Assembly: GCA_910584955.1 (NCBI GenBank) | Contig: CAJUDC010000002.1 | Coordinates: 1-45,455, forward strand | Length of the DNA: 45,455 bases | Source: an uncultured Paraprevotella sp. | GTDB lineage: Bacteria > Bacteroidota > Bacteroidia > Bacteroidales > Bacteroidaceae | Direction: 5' to 3' | Shown: positions 16,567 through 25,600 of the stretch, piece by piece | Position numbering within the stretch: position 1 is the stretch's first letter | Layout of the letters: each line of letters begins with the position of its first letter | Program-made: the position numbers and the translations under genes | The notes under the pieces: model-generated | Told to the model about the DNA's origin: nothing | Seen by the model: the letters and a program-made list of their open reading frames with translations, nothing else | The model's database searches: none

Positions 16567-17451
16567 TTAGTCTAAATTATATCCAAAATTCCTCAGTTCA
16601 CGGTCGGAATTGCGCCAGTCCTTGTCCACCTTTACAAAGGTCTCCAGAAAGATCTTTTTTCCAAAGAAGAGCTCCAGCGACTTCCTTGCTTCACTCGACA
16701 CTTTCTTCAGCGCCACTCCCTTATGCCCGATGATAATGCCTTTTTGCGAGTCACGCTCTACATAAATCACCACATTGATGTGTATCTTCTCTTTTTCTTC
16801 CTTAAACTGTTCCACCACCACTTCCACCGAATAAGGAATCTCCTTGTCGTAATACAACAATATCTTCTCACGCACAATCTCAGTCACGAAGAAACGAGCC
16901 GGCTTGTCGGTCCACTGATCCTTTCCGAAATAAGGAGGCGAATCGGGGAGCAGGTCTTTAATGCGATTCAGCACCGTATCGACGTTGAATTTGCAAAGAG
17001 CCGAAATCGGAATGATCTCAGCCTCCGGCAACACCTCGTGCCACTGCTCCACCTTCGCTCCAAGCGCCTGCTGATCCGTGAGATCGATCTTATTTATCAA
17101 CACTATCACAGGAACCTTTATGCGGGCGACCTTATCCAGGAAGTCGGCATTCTTATCCGGTGTCTCCACCATATCAGTCACATAAAGCAGCACATCAGCA
17201 TCCTGCAAAGCCGACTCCGAGAAACTGAGCATGGATTCCTGAAGCTTATAGTTCGGTTTCAGCACACCGGGAGTGTCCGAGAAACAGATTTGCATATCAT
17301 CGGTATTGAGGATACCCATAATTCGGTGGCGCGTGGTCTGCGCCTTGAATGTGGCGATGGAAATACGTTCCCCTACCAATAAATTCATCAAGGTGGACTT
17401 CCCGACGTTGGGATTCCCTACAATATTGACAAAACCAGCTTTATGTGCCAT
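16567..17451 (-). CDS. era: GTPase Era (16S rRNA maturation)
   Basis: Binds the 3' end of 16S rRNA and couples 30S maturation to growth. The 294 residues carry GNPNVGKS (12-19), the switch region with DTPG (59-62), NKID (120-123), and a C-terminal KH domain with the GxxG loop IGHKGVALKK. Length is normal. It precedes der, and a terminator-like hairpin (17468-17503) separates it from fabH upstream, so era-der may have partly independent expression. Confidence 0.98.
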   Translation of the reverse strand: MAHKAGFVNIVGNPNVGKSTLMNLLVGERISIATFKAQTTRHRIMGILNTDDMQICFSDTPGVLKPNYKLQESMLSFSESALQDADVLLYVTDMVETPDKNADFLDKVARIKVPVIVLINKIDLTDQQALGAKVEQWHEVLPEAEIIPISALCKFNVDTVLNRIKDLLPDSPPYFGKDQWTDKPARFFVTEIVREKILLYYDKEIPYSVEVVVEQFKEEKEKIHINVVIYVERDSQKGIIIGHKGVALKKVSSEARKSLELFFGKKIFLETFVKVDKDWRNSDRELRNFGYNLD

Positions 17452-17467
17452 AATTTTTTTGTTGAAT

Positions 17468-17503
17468 AAAAAAACGCATCTTGACTGCGGATGCGTTTTT
17501 TAT
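17468..17503 (-). terminator. Hairpin terminator between fabH and era
   Basis: AAAAACGCATC (17470-17480) and GATGCGTTTTT (17490-17500) form an 11-bp perfect stem with a 9-nt loop and run into a T/A-rich tail on both strands. It follows the fabH stop by about 30 nt. Since no promoter is evident before era, it may act as a leaky terminator within the operon. Confidence 0.7.
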
Positions 17504-17531
17504 TAAGGTTTATAATTGTGCGTATTTTCCT

Positions 17532-18536
17532 TTATCTTTCCGAACCGTCGTAACCCCATTTCATATAGGCCGCGCCCCAGGTAAAACCGGCACCGAAAGC
17601 CGTAAAAATCAGATTGTCTCCTTTTTTCAACTGCTTCTCATAATCCCACAAAGCCAACGGCAATGTTCCCGCACTGGTATTTCCGTAACGCTGGATATTC
17701 AACATCACCTTTTCCATCGGAAGTTCCAGGCGATGAGCCACCGCTTCGATGATACGGACATTGGCCTGATGCGGTATAACCCAAGCGATGTTGTCCTTAT
17801 TCAATCCGTTACGCTCAGCAATCAAAGCCGAAGCGTCACTCATGTTGGTCACGGCAAATTTAAATACCGTGCGCCCTTCCTGATGCAAATAATGCAAACG
17901 ATGGTCCAAAGAAAAATAAGAAGGAGGACAGGCGGATCCGCCGGCTTTCATACACAAGAACGGAAGTCCCTTACCGTCCGTCCGCAGATAAGCGTCTTTC
18001 CATCCCAGATCTTCCGTCGTAGGCTCTACCAATACTGCTGCGGCCCCGTCCCCGAAGATCGGACAAGTGGCCCGATCGGTGTAGTCCACCATCGAAGACA
18101 TCTTATCGGCACCAATCACCATAATCTTCTTGTAACGACCGCTTTGAATGAGAGCGGATGCCGTATCCATAGCGAACAGGAAACCACTGCAAGCCGCCTG
18201 CAAATCATATGCGAAAGCATGGGTCAGCCCCAGTTTGCCAATGACGATGGATGCCGTAGAAGGGAAATGATAATCAGGAGTAGAAGTAGACACAATCACA
18301 CAATCGATCTCCTGCGGATCGACTCCCGTGCGCTGCAACAATTGTTTGGCAGCTTTGCGGGCCATGTAGCTCGTTCCCAATCCTTCTTCATTGAGAATAC
18401 GTCTCTCTTTCACCCCGATACGGGTCATAATCCATTCGTCGTTGGTATCCACCATACGCGACAACTCATCGTTTGTCAACACGTATTCCGGCACATATCC
18501 GCCTACGCCTGTGATTACTGCATTTATCTTTTCCAT
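17532..18536 (-). CDS. fabH: 3-oxoacyl-ACP synthase III (FabH)
   Basis: Starts fatty acid synthesis by condensing acetyl-CoA (or branched acyl-CoA, which yields the iso/anteiso lipids of Bacteroidetes) with malonyl-ACP. The 334 residues contain the Cys-His-Asn triad: C116 in DLQAACSGF, H256 in WVIPHQANVRI and N286 in RYGNTSAGT. It lies in the conserved order DUF177-rpmF-fabH and is followed by era-der. Confidence 0.97.
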   Translation of the reverse strand: MEKINAVITGVGGYVPEYVLTNDELSRMVDTNDEWIMTRIGVKERRILNEEGLGTSYMARKAAKQLLQRTGVDPQEIDCVIVSTSTPDYHFPSTASIVIGKLGLTHAFAYDLQAACSGFLFAMDTASALIQSGRYKKIMVIGADKMSSMVDYTDRATCPIFGDGAAAVLVEPTTEDLGWKDAYLRTDGKGLPFLCMKAGGSACPPSYFSLDHRLHYLHQEGRTVFKFAVTNMSDASALIAERNGLNKDNIAWVIPHQANVRIIEAVAHRLELPMEKVMLNIQRYGNTSAGTLPLALWDYEKQLKKGDNLIFTAFGAGFTWGAAYMKWGYDGSER

Positions 18537-18555
18537 TTATAATGATGTTCGTTCT

Positions 18556-18593
18556 AAAAAAAAGTAGCCGGAGAGCACATTCACCCTCTGGCT
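18556..18593 (-). terminator. Terminator-like hairpin between rpmF and fabH
   Basis: On the minus strand AGCCAGAGG pairs with CTCTCCGGCT (one mismatch) and is followed by ACTTTTTTTT. The position, inside a conserved operon, suggests partial termination that lowers fabH expression relative to the ribosomal protein gene. Confidence 0.55.
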
Positions 18594-18613
18594 ATATTCT
18601 TCCTGTCACCGTA

Positions 18614-18799
18614 TTAAACAGCTGCTTCTTTCTCGATAGCAACTTTACCGCGATAATAACCGCAAGTGGGGCATACAGTGTGATAAATGTAGAAAGCGCC
18701 GCAATTAGGGCAAACTGCCAGTGTCGGAGCTACTGCTTTATCGTGGGTTCTTCTTTTAAGAGTTCTCGTCTTTGACTGTCTTCTTTTAGGATGTGCCAT
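18614..18799 (-). CDS. rpmF: 50S ribosomal protein L32
   Basis: The 61 residues start MAHPKRRQSKTRT, the usual L32 N-terminus, and carry a zinc ribbon with two CxxC pairs (CPNCG and CPTCG). The protein sits in the 50S subunit. It lies 12 bp after the DUF177 gene, a pairing found in most bacteria. Confidence 0.98.
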   Translation of the reverse strand: MAHPKRRQSKTRTLKRRTHDKAVAPTLAVCPNCGAFYIYHTVCPTCGYYRGKVAIEKEAAV

Positions 18800-18811
18800 T
18801 TTTCAAACAAT

Positions 18812-19372
18812 TTAATTATTATCTAATATTTTCTTCAATTCGTTCCATCTCGGATCTATCGGACGCTGTTCTTCCGTCTCTGCATCTTCCGGTGTGTCGT
18901 CCGTCTCCGCATTTTCCTGTTCTACGGCCCAATGTTCGTTTAATACGCCCATCATCTCATTGTTGCACGCCCCCGGTTCATGAACATGTTTCAAAGGAAC
19001 TTCCAAAGCGATAAACTCATAAAGGTTCCATGCAATATCCACGACCCCGTCTTCGTAAGGAATTGTCACAAACTCACCGTCATCCGAATAATCTTCTCCC
19101 AACTTGACTTTCATCGTACAGGCCGTCTCGACAGGCAGTTCCATAGCATCCAGACATCTGTCGCACGCCACCACCACCGTTCCCGCTATACGAAAAGCAA
19201 AGAGAAAGACACCGGCTGTTTTCCGTACCGACAAATCAACCGTCAGGCGTCCGCTTTCAATCTCGGGCCCCTGGACAGCCTTGAAAAAAGCATCGTCAAC
19301 CACATACCGAAACGTTTGAGAATCAGCACGCATGTTCTTCAGGTCTATTTTGTAGGCGTCCAGCGTATTCAT
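18812..19372 (-). CDS. yceD: DUF177 / YceD family 23S rRNA accumulation protein
   Basis: The 186 residues match the DUF177 (YceD) family, whose members are linked to 23S rRNA processing or accumulation and are encoded directly before rpmF. The conserved core with the paired cysteines is ACDRCLDAMELPVE, followed by the acidic strand FVTIPYEDGVVDIAWNLYEF and the late PGACNNEMMG block. The C-terminus IDPRWNELKKIL is the family's usual ending. The promoter at 19381-19413 places the transcript start within a few bases of this ATG. Confidence 0.92.
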   Translation of the reverse strand: MNTLDAYKIDLKNMRADSQTFRYVVDDAFFKAVQGPEIESGRLTVDLSVRKTAGVFLFAFRIAGTVVVACDRCLDAMELPVETACTMKVKLGEDYSDDGEFVTIPYEDGVVDIAWNLYEFIALEVPLKHVHEPGACNNEMMGVLNEHWAVEQENAETDDTPEDAETEEQRPIDPRWNELKKILDNN

Positions 19373-19380
19373 TTGGGTTG

Positions 19381-19413
19381 CAAAGTTATAAAAAAATAAG
19401 TTATGCGGACAAG
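19381..19413 (-). promoter_or_regulatory. Promoter of the DUF177-rpmF-fabH unit
   Basis: -7 box TAACTTTG (19381-19388) with CTTG (19410-19413) 21 bp upstream. Only 8 bases separate the -7 box from the ATG at 19372, so the mRNA should have an extremely short leader. Confidence 0.65.
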
Positions 19414-19435
19414 AAAAACTGAAAAATCTTAATTT

Positions 19436-20611
19436 TTACTGCTTTTTCAACTCAATACGGAAAGTCGTTCCCTTGCCCACCTCTGAGTTTTTCACAAATA
19501 TACGCCCTTTGTGATACTCTTCAATGATACGTTTGGCCAGCGAAAGGCCCAGTCCCCATCCTCGTTTCTTAGTGGTGAATCCCGGTGTGAAGACACTGTT
19601 GTAGTGGTTCTTGGAGATTCCTTTCCCCGTATCGGACACCTCCACCACATAGCATCCGCTCTCTTCAAATGCCGTCAGAACAATATGTCCCTGCCCGTTC
19701 ATGGCATCAATGGCGTTCTTGCACAGATTCTCTATCACCCATTCAAAAAGAGGGGCGCTCATCCGCACAATCAAAGGTTGTTCCGGGAGCCGGCAATCCA
19801 TAACGACCTTGTTCGACGTACGACGCGAGATATACTCCATCACATGGTCGACCACTTCATTCAGATTCTCCGGCTGGGGTTCGGGCAGAGACCCTATCTT
19901 GGAAAAGCGTTCGGCTATGATCTGCAAGCGTTTCACGTCCTTGTTCATCTCCGGGATAAGTTCATCGTCGGGATAGTTTTCGTGCAAGATCTCCACCCAG
20001 GCCATCAGCGAAGAGATGGGCGTCCCCAGCTGATGCGCCGTTTCCTTCGACAATCCCACCCATACTTTGTTCTGTTCCGCTTTTTTGGAGCTGAGCAATG
20101 CAAAAATAGCCACAACGACGAAAACCAGCACCACGCCCAGTTGCACATAGGGATAGGAAGCCAGCCGTTTGAGCATGATGGATTCGTCAAAACATATTTC
20201 CATGTAATCGGGATGTTGCAGCGTATCGCCCGCATTCAGATCGATACGCACCGACTGCCCGGCCTGTTTCATAACCGTCGCCATGCGCTTCACTTCATCC
20301 AGCGAATCGGCCTTGTTCACCGCTTTCAATGTAAGGTTGCGATATGTCTGCACGTTTCCGGCTTGGTCCAGCACAATCACAGGAATCGTATTGTTTCCGT
20401 TTATCACCTGCAACACCAAGGTCAGGTCGGTATTTTCATCGGCATGGTTCAACGAGCGCATGGCCTCGGCCCATACGCCCATATTGTTACGCTCTTCGTT
20501 CGACAGGTCCTTGACCAGAAAATGCGACACGACCAACGAAGCCACCGAAATAATGACGGCCATCACCACCAAAAGGATCTTCACCTGGCGAATCCGATCA
20601 ACCCATTGCAT
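19436..20611 (-). CDS. Orphan membrane sensor histidine kinase
   Basis: Two-component sensor kinase of 391 residues: transmembrane helix 1 (about 9-32), a periplasmic sensor region (about 33-152), transmembrane helix 2 (about 153-173), then a HisKA-like domain with the phospho-acceptor H193 in the unusual H-box ETAHQLGTPISSL. The HATPase domain follows with N-box ENLCKNAIDAM, G1 DTGKGI and G2 GWGLGLSLAKRI. The TAHQLGTP box groups it with a Bacteroidetes kinase class often present without a linked regulator. No response regulator is adjacent, and the signal is unknown. It is divergent from the C11 protease gene. Confidence 0.93.
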   Translation of the reverse strand: MQWVDRIRQVKILLVVMAVIISVASLVVSHFLVKDLSNEERNNMGVWAEAMRSLNHADENTDLTLVLQVINGNNTIPVIVLDQAGNVQTYRNLTLKAVNKADSLDEVKRMATVMKQAGQSVRIDLNAGDTLQHPDYMEICFDESIMLKRLASYPYVQLGVVLVFVVVAIFALLSSKKAEQNKVWVGLSKETAHQLGTPISSLMAWVEILHENYPDDELIPEMNKDVKRLQIIAERFSKIGSLPEPQPENLNEVVDHVMEYISRRTSNKVVMDCRLPEQPLIVRMSAPLFEWVIENLCKNAIDAMNGQGHIVLTAFEESGCYVVEVSDTGKGISKNHYNSVFTPGFTTKKRGWGLGLSLAKRIIEEYHKGRIFVKNSEVGKGTTFRIELKKQ

Positions 20612-20682
20612 AAATCTTTGTCTGCTCTTACGTTACAAAATGAACGGGAAAAAAATTTTTTTATTGCAAAAAGCGGCTTCTA

Positions 20683-20714
20683 TTTCATTATTATAAGATT
20701 AAGAGCTATCTTTG
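20683..20714 (+). promoter_or_regulatory. Promoter of the C11 protease gene
   Basis: -7 box TATCTTTG (20707-20714), with TTTC (20683-20686) exactly 20 bp upstream in the place of the TTTG box. Only 5 bases separate the -7 box from the ATG at 20720, so the transcript is predicted to be leaderless or nearly so. Confidence 0.65.
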
Positions 20715-20719
20715 TCGGC

Positions 20720-21931
20720 ATGAAAAAGTGTTCTATTCTTTTACTCCTCAGTATGCTGTCAACCGTTTTGTCTTCCTGCCGTTCCGACGACGGCGTTCTG
20801 CCCGACAGCACGAAACCGACATCCTATGCCAAAGTGGTGATAGCCTACATCATGGCGGAAAACTCCCTGTCCAACCTCTCGCTACTGGACATACGGGAAA
20901 TGGAAACCGGTTCCGGCGACATCCCGGAAGACTGCCGGCTGATTACCTTCATCGACAACGCGGGCAGTCCGCGTATTTACGAATTCAGCAAATGGGGGAA
21001 AAGAACCTTGTGGGACTTCGACACCGATTTCTGTAGCACGGACTCGGCACAGATGGAAACGCTCCTCTCCTCCATCATCCAAATGTATCCGGCAGCCGAC
21101 TATGGTCTTGTGCTTTGGTCGCACGGCAGCGGCTGGATTCCCCAACACACGGATTTCCAGACCGCCCGGCGGGGCAAGCAACGCACCATCGGCATCGACA
21201 ATAATAAGAACAACCTGTCCAACACGGGAAAAGAGATGAATATCATCACATTGAAACACGTGTTGGAGCACCACCCCAAAATGGAATTCATCTATTTCGA
21301 CGCCTGTTATATGCAAGGCATCGAAACCGCCTACGAACTGAAGGATGTAACGGACTACCTGATCGGATCACCGGCCGAAACACCGGGACACGGAGCGCCT
21401 TATGACAAAATCATGTCCGACTTCTTCAAACGCCCCCTGCAACCGGAAACGCTCATCAACAAGGTATATGAATCTTACCTACATGCGGGCGGCATCCTGC
21501 TGTCAGCCGTACGATGCAGCGAACTGGAGAATCTGGCAACAGCAACGCGTCCTCATATCCGGGAGTTATTCGCCGGAAAAGCCGAGCCCGGCACTTCCGG
21601 CGTACAAGCGTATGCCGCCTATTGCTCCCAGACGTTATACCGCCCGGAATTTTTCGACATGAACGGGTTCTTGTTCAATCATCTTGATGCAGAGACTTAC
21701 GAGACGTGGAAGACACAATTCGACAAGACGGTCATCGCCCGTGCGGCCACTCCCTATTGGACCAGCAGCATCTCACCGTACTATTTTACGCCGAAACTCA
21801 CCGACAAGGAGCATTACGGCGGATTGTCCTGGTTTGTTCCGGCAGAAAAATACGACCCGCAGGGGTGGAACAACGATTTCAGGGAAACCGCCTGGTATTT
21901 CGAAGCCGGGTGGGCATCCACCGGCTGGTAA
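20720..21931 (+). CDS. Clostripain-family (C11) cysteine peptidase lipoprotein
   Basis: Predicted surface or periplasmic cysteine peptidase of 403 residues, family C11 (PF03415), the family of clostripain and Bacteroides fragipain, which cleave after Arg or Lys. The lipoprotein signal peptide ends in LSSC (lipidated C20). The catalytic pair is H135 in LVLWSHGSGWIP and C196 in IYFDACYMQGIETAYEL, the C11 pattern; the surrounding SPAETPGHGAPYDKI is also typical. A much longer frame from 19511 runs antisense to the kinase gene and is rejected because the signal peptide and promoter both fix the start at 20720. Single gene, convergent with the small gene at 21939-22205, with 7 bp between the stops. 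Confidence 0.9.
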   Translation: MKKCSILLLLSMLSTVLSSCRSDDGVLPDSTKPTSYAKVVIAYIMAENSLSNLSLLDIREMETGSGDIPEDCRLITFIDNAGSPRIYEFSKWGKRTLWDFDTDFCSTDSAQMETLLSSIIQMYPAADYGLVLWSHGSGWIPQHTDFQTARRGKQRTIGIDNNKNNLSNTGKEMNIITLKHVLEHHPKMEFIYFDACYMQGIETAYELKDVTDYLIGSPAETPGHGAPYDKIMSDFFKRPLQPETLINKVYESYLHAGGILLSAVRCSELENLATATRPHIRELFAGKAEPGTSGVQAYAAYCSQTLYRPEFFDMNGFLFNHLDAETYETWKTQFDKTVIARAATPYWTSSISPYYFTPKLTDKEHYGGLSWFVPAEKYDPQGWNNDFRETAWYFEAGWASTGW

Positions 21932-21938
21932 AGCTCTC

Positions 21939-22205
21939 TCACTCCATCCCGGCTTCCTTCAACCGTTCGCGGATAAGGAACAGATGAGCGATGTAACCGC
22001 TAAAAGTCGGCGTGGGACCTTTCTCCGTGATAACTCCTATCATACGCTTCACCGTATGCGGCAAATTCTCCGTATGGCTCGACCGGTTGATCTGCAATGT
22101 CGCCGGCAACCGGTCCTTACGAGTTTCAAACCATGCTATCAAATCCTGGATTTCCTCTTTCGTGAACTCCGGCTTAAACGTATATATATTCTTTAGCTCT
22201 TCCAT
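21939..22205 (-). CDS. Small conserved protein (possibly DUF6965-like)
   Basis: From the Met at 22205 the product has 88 residues: MEELKNIYTF..., then an amphipathic helix TKEEIQDLIAWFETRKDRLP, a strand ATLQIN, and two more helices with a charged end LIRERLKEAGME. The RLPATLQIN segment after a short helix reminds me of the small DUF6965 proteins found in Bacteroides, but I cannot confirm this. There is no signal peptide. The longer frame from 22253 is rejected because a -7 box (22241-22248) overlaps its first codons. Function unknown. Confidence 0.7.
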   Translation of the reverse strand: MEELKNIYTFKPEFTKEEIQDLIAWFETRKDRLPATLQINRSSHTENLPHTVKRMIGVITEKGPTPTFSGYIAHLFLIRERLKEAGME

Positions 22206-22240
22206 ACGGTATTCTCGGTTGTCTATATGTCCGTTGCCGG

Positions 22241-22248
22241 CAAAGGTA
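22241..22248 (-). promoter_or_regulatory. -7 element of the small gene
   Basis: TACCTTTG on the minus strand matches TAnnTTTG, about 36 bp before the ATG at 22205. No -33 consensus. Confidence 0.45.
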
Positions 22249-22253
22249 CGCAA

Positions 22254-22554
22254 TTATACCGTTCGCCGCTACATTCCTTTTCCTTTTTTTCGCAGGCTTC
22301 AAAGCAGAGGCTTCCGTCGCCTTCGTCAACCGACCTTCTTACCTTGCCGCCGCAAAATTGCACGGACGCAGACTTAAACTTCAAGGTTCCGGCCCGGTTT
22401 TTTCAAACCGTACCGACATTTGTTCCCTTCAAGACACAGGATGTACAGACCGAACTTTGATTTCCACACATCAAAGTTTGATTTCAACTTACAACGCCGG
22501 TCCTGCCAAACAGTCGTCCCGGCCTGTCGGGTTTATCCTTGGCACATGCTTAAC
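22254..22554. other. Intergenic region with one short inverted repeat
   Basis: No convincing coding frame. The only structure I see is an inverted repeat AACTTTGAT (22453-22461) and ATCAAAGTT (22470-22478) with an 8-nt spacer; it could be a protein-binding dyad or a short hairpin. Confidence 0.4.
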
Positions 22555-22601
22555 AAAAACGCATCTTGCCGGACCTTCCAATGCGGCCCGGCAAGATGCG
22601 T
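22555..22601 (-). terminator. Terminator of the GH78 gene
   Basis: Perfect 14-bp arms ACGCATCTTGCCGG (22559-22572) and their complement (22588-22601) with a 15-nt loop, followed on the minus strand by TTTTGTT. It lies about 95 nt after the GH78 stop codon. Confidence 0.8.
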
Positions 22602-22695
22602 CTGTAATGCCGTAATTTATAAACACTGAGGCTCAGGTCCGCAGAAGACTTGCCGCCGTCATCGTTGTTTGTCCGAGAAAAGGTCCCCCGAACCG

Positions 22696-25600
22696 TCAAT
22701 GCACCACCACTTTCTTCCGATTGACGATATAGACACCCGGGGCCAGCAGCGAAACATCGCTCCCGACCGGACGGACGATTTTTCCGTCAAGGGTATAAAC
22801 GGCCGATGCATCGGGCGCCGCCCCTCCGGCTTCTACGGAAACAAGACCGTCGGGCGTATCTCCGCCTTCGCCGCAGGCAATCTCAACGCGTTCGGGCATA
22901 CAGGCCTCGTCCACCGGCAAGCAAAGACGGAAAACGGAAGTCGTGGCCTGCGCCGGGGCGGGGACAAAAGCGTCGCCCGCCTCGTTCAGCAGAAAGAATT
23001 GTCGCCCGCCCGAAGCGGAACCGGTTTCGAAACAACCCGTCACCCCTTGCCGCACCACCGGCACCGCCGTGGCAAACAGACCGCGAAATTCCACCTCGGC
23101 ATCCACCTCGGCCGGTTCCCGGCCCGTGTATCTCATCAGATAAGGGCAACCGGCCTCCAGTGCATCGACCGCTTCGGTCCGCAAACGCACCGCACCGTTG
23201 TCACCGACCGTCGTGGCGGCAAAGCGGTAGAAAGTGAAATTCTTCGGCATACGCGCCGCCTCCACAGCAAAAGGCAGGCACAAACCCTCGCAACGCCCGC
23301 TGCGCGATACCAACCGGGTATAGAACAGAGAATCAGTGCCGGAGATCGCTTCCCGCAATTGTTCGGCGGCCTCGTCGGCCACCCCGTAGCGCCGATACAC
23401 TTTCCATCGGTTGGTGCCAGCCTCGTTACCGAAAGCGTTCACACCGGAGTTTTTCCCGTTGTCGAAGAAAAACACGTAATTGCCCCGGCGCCGCCCGCCT
23501 TCGGTCTGACGATAAAGGTCCGTCGTCCCGTTGGCATCCATATCCAGTCCCCAGCGCCGCCCCACGGCGTTCCATGATAGCATCTTCCCGCCGTCGTTCA
23601 GCGCATTCAGACACAACCCCGATGTGCTTCGCAGCAAAGCGCCGAAACTGTCTTTCCCGTCGGTCCGTACGGTGGCGGGTTCCTCGATCAGAAAACTCAC
23701 CGCATGACTTTCCGGCGCACCGGTCACAAACTCCCCTTCCGTTTGTCCGTGTGCGCCACACCACCCCAGAAAGCGACCCGAATGGCCGCCGTGCACCGTT
23801 TCCTGGATTTTAATTTCGGAGCCGGCCGGGAGTTGTGCTGTATGGTGCACCGGCTTCCAAAAACTTTCGAGCATGGCGCGGTCGTCATCCGCTACAGGCC
23901 CTGTGGTAAACTCATAATCGCCCGATCCGACGCGCACAACGGCCTTACCGCCCTGGTAGCTGACCGTCAGGATACCGTTCTTTCCGGCCTCCAAAGCCTC
24001 CCCATCTTCCAGCAACACGCTTTCGCCATCGGCCAGCGGCACACGGATAGTGGCCACGGTATTGGCCGGCACGCTGAACCGGTAGCGGTAGCCGCCTCCG
24101 GTGTACCTCCGCCAGGCAGAGCGCACAAGGCCGTAAACCGTTTGCGAAGATACGTCCGCACTGTTCATATCGGCCGGGATCCACGGGGCCAGTTCTATCT
24201 CGTCGAATGCCGTCCCCGCATTCTTTATACCGCCCAATTCGCTAAAGAACCATTCCTCGATATGATCCATCATACAATGGTTTTGGGAGTTGTCGGCACG
24301 GTTCATATCCCAATATTCCGGAGTTGTGGTGCATCCGCTTTTGACAAAGAAACCGTAGCTTGGATAGTCCGTCTGGTTGGCCATCCGGTACACCACATCG
24401 TTGTAGCCGTACTTGGCCAGCGACATCAGCACCGGCTTCAGGCCGATCTCACCGGTGCGGATACGATAATTGTCGGCCCGCACCTTCTCGGCCAGTTTGG
24501 CGGCCACAGCCTCTTCGTTGCCCTCTTCCACCAGTCCGTAGTAGAGCGCCATGCCGTATTCGGCCTGATTGCCGTTGTTATACACATGGCCCGCCTTGAA
24601 GAAACGTTCGTTGAAAGCCTTCTTCACGCGAGCGGCCAAATCGATATATCGGGCAGCATCGTCCGGCTGGTCCATCTCCGTCGCCATCTCGGCCATCGCC
24701 TGCAACAAATGGTAATAGGTGGTGGTGATGGTAAATTCGGTAGGCGTCTGCACGGCCAGCCCGCAAGAACTCTGTCCCCAGTCGGAGAGCACACTGTAGT
24801 TTTGCATGATATAACCGCTGGTACGGGTCGTATAGTAATCCATCAGCCGCTTCATCTGCGGATAATAACGCTTCATCAGCGAACGGTCGCCGTAAGTCTT
24901 CATGCTGCGATAAGGCACGAGGATAGCCGTGCCGCCCCAATTGGGATCGTCGGGAAACACATTCATGAACCAAGGTGCCGTGCTGGGTACAAAACCGTTG
25001 TCGCCCTGTGCATCGAAACAATCCATTACTACCTTACCCCAGAATGTGGTCATATCGTAGTTATAGCAGAGCGAGTTGAACATCTCGTTGGGCACATCGA
25101 GCCATCCCAGTTTCTCGCGCTGGGGACAGTCGGTGATGGTATTGTAGAGCTGGCTCTGTATGGCATCGCGACACAGGGTGTGGATGTCGTTAAGCAACGT
25201 ATTGCCGGTGGCGAACGAACCGGTATAGGCCATATTGGAACGGATGCGTTCGGCGGTAAAATCGGACGGCGAGGGTGCCTCATCCAAACCGCTCACCTGC
25301 ATATAGCGGAAACCGTGGTACATAAACTCAGGGCCCCATGTCTCTTCAACACCGTCGCGGGCAAAGGTATATTCTTCGTAGACCACACTCGTTCCGGTGT
25401 ACCAGTTGTCGATGTAACCGTTGCCGTTGGCATCCAGGCGCTCGAACTCGCGCAGACGGATGGTCTGCCCTTTACGGCCTTTCAGCGTGAAGCGGTAGGT
25501 GCCGGCGTAGTTGCGTCCGAAATCAATCATGTAGTCGCCGTTGCTCATTTTCCTTACTCCTACAGCCGGCCAGGTCTCCACCACACGCAGCGGTTCGTAG

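Noticed and set aside
19511..20719. Long N-terminal extension of the C11 protease frame
   Set aside because: It lies antisense to the histidine kinase gene and precedes both promoter and lipoprotein signal peptide; the real start is 20720.
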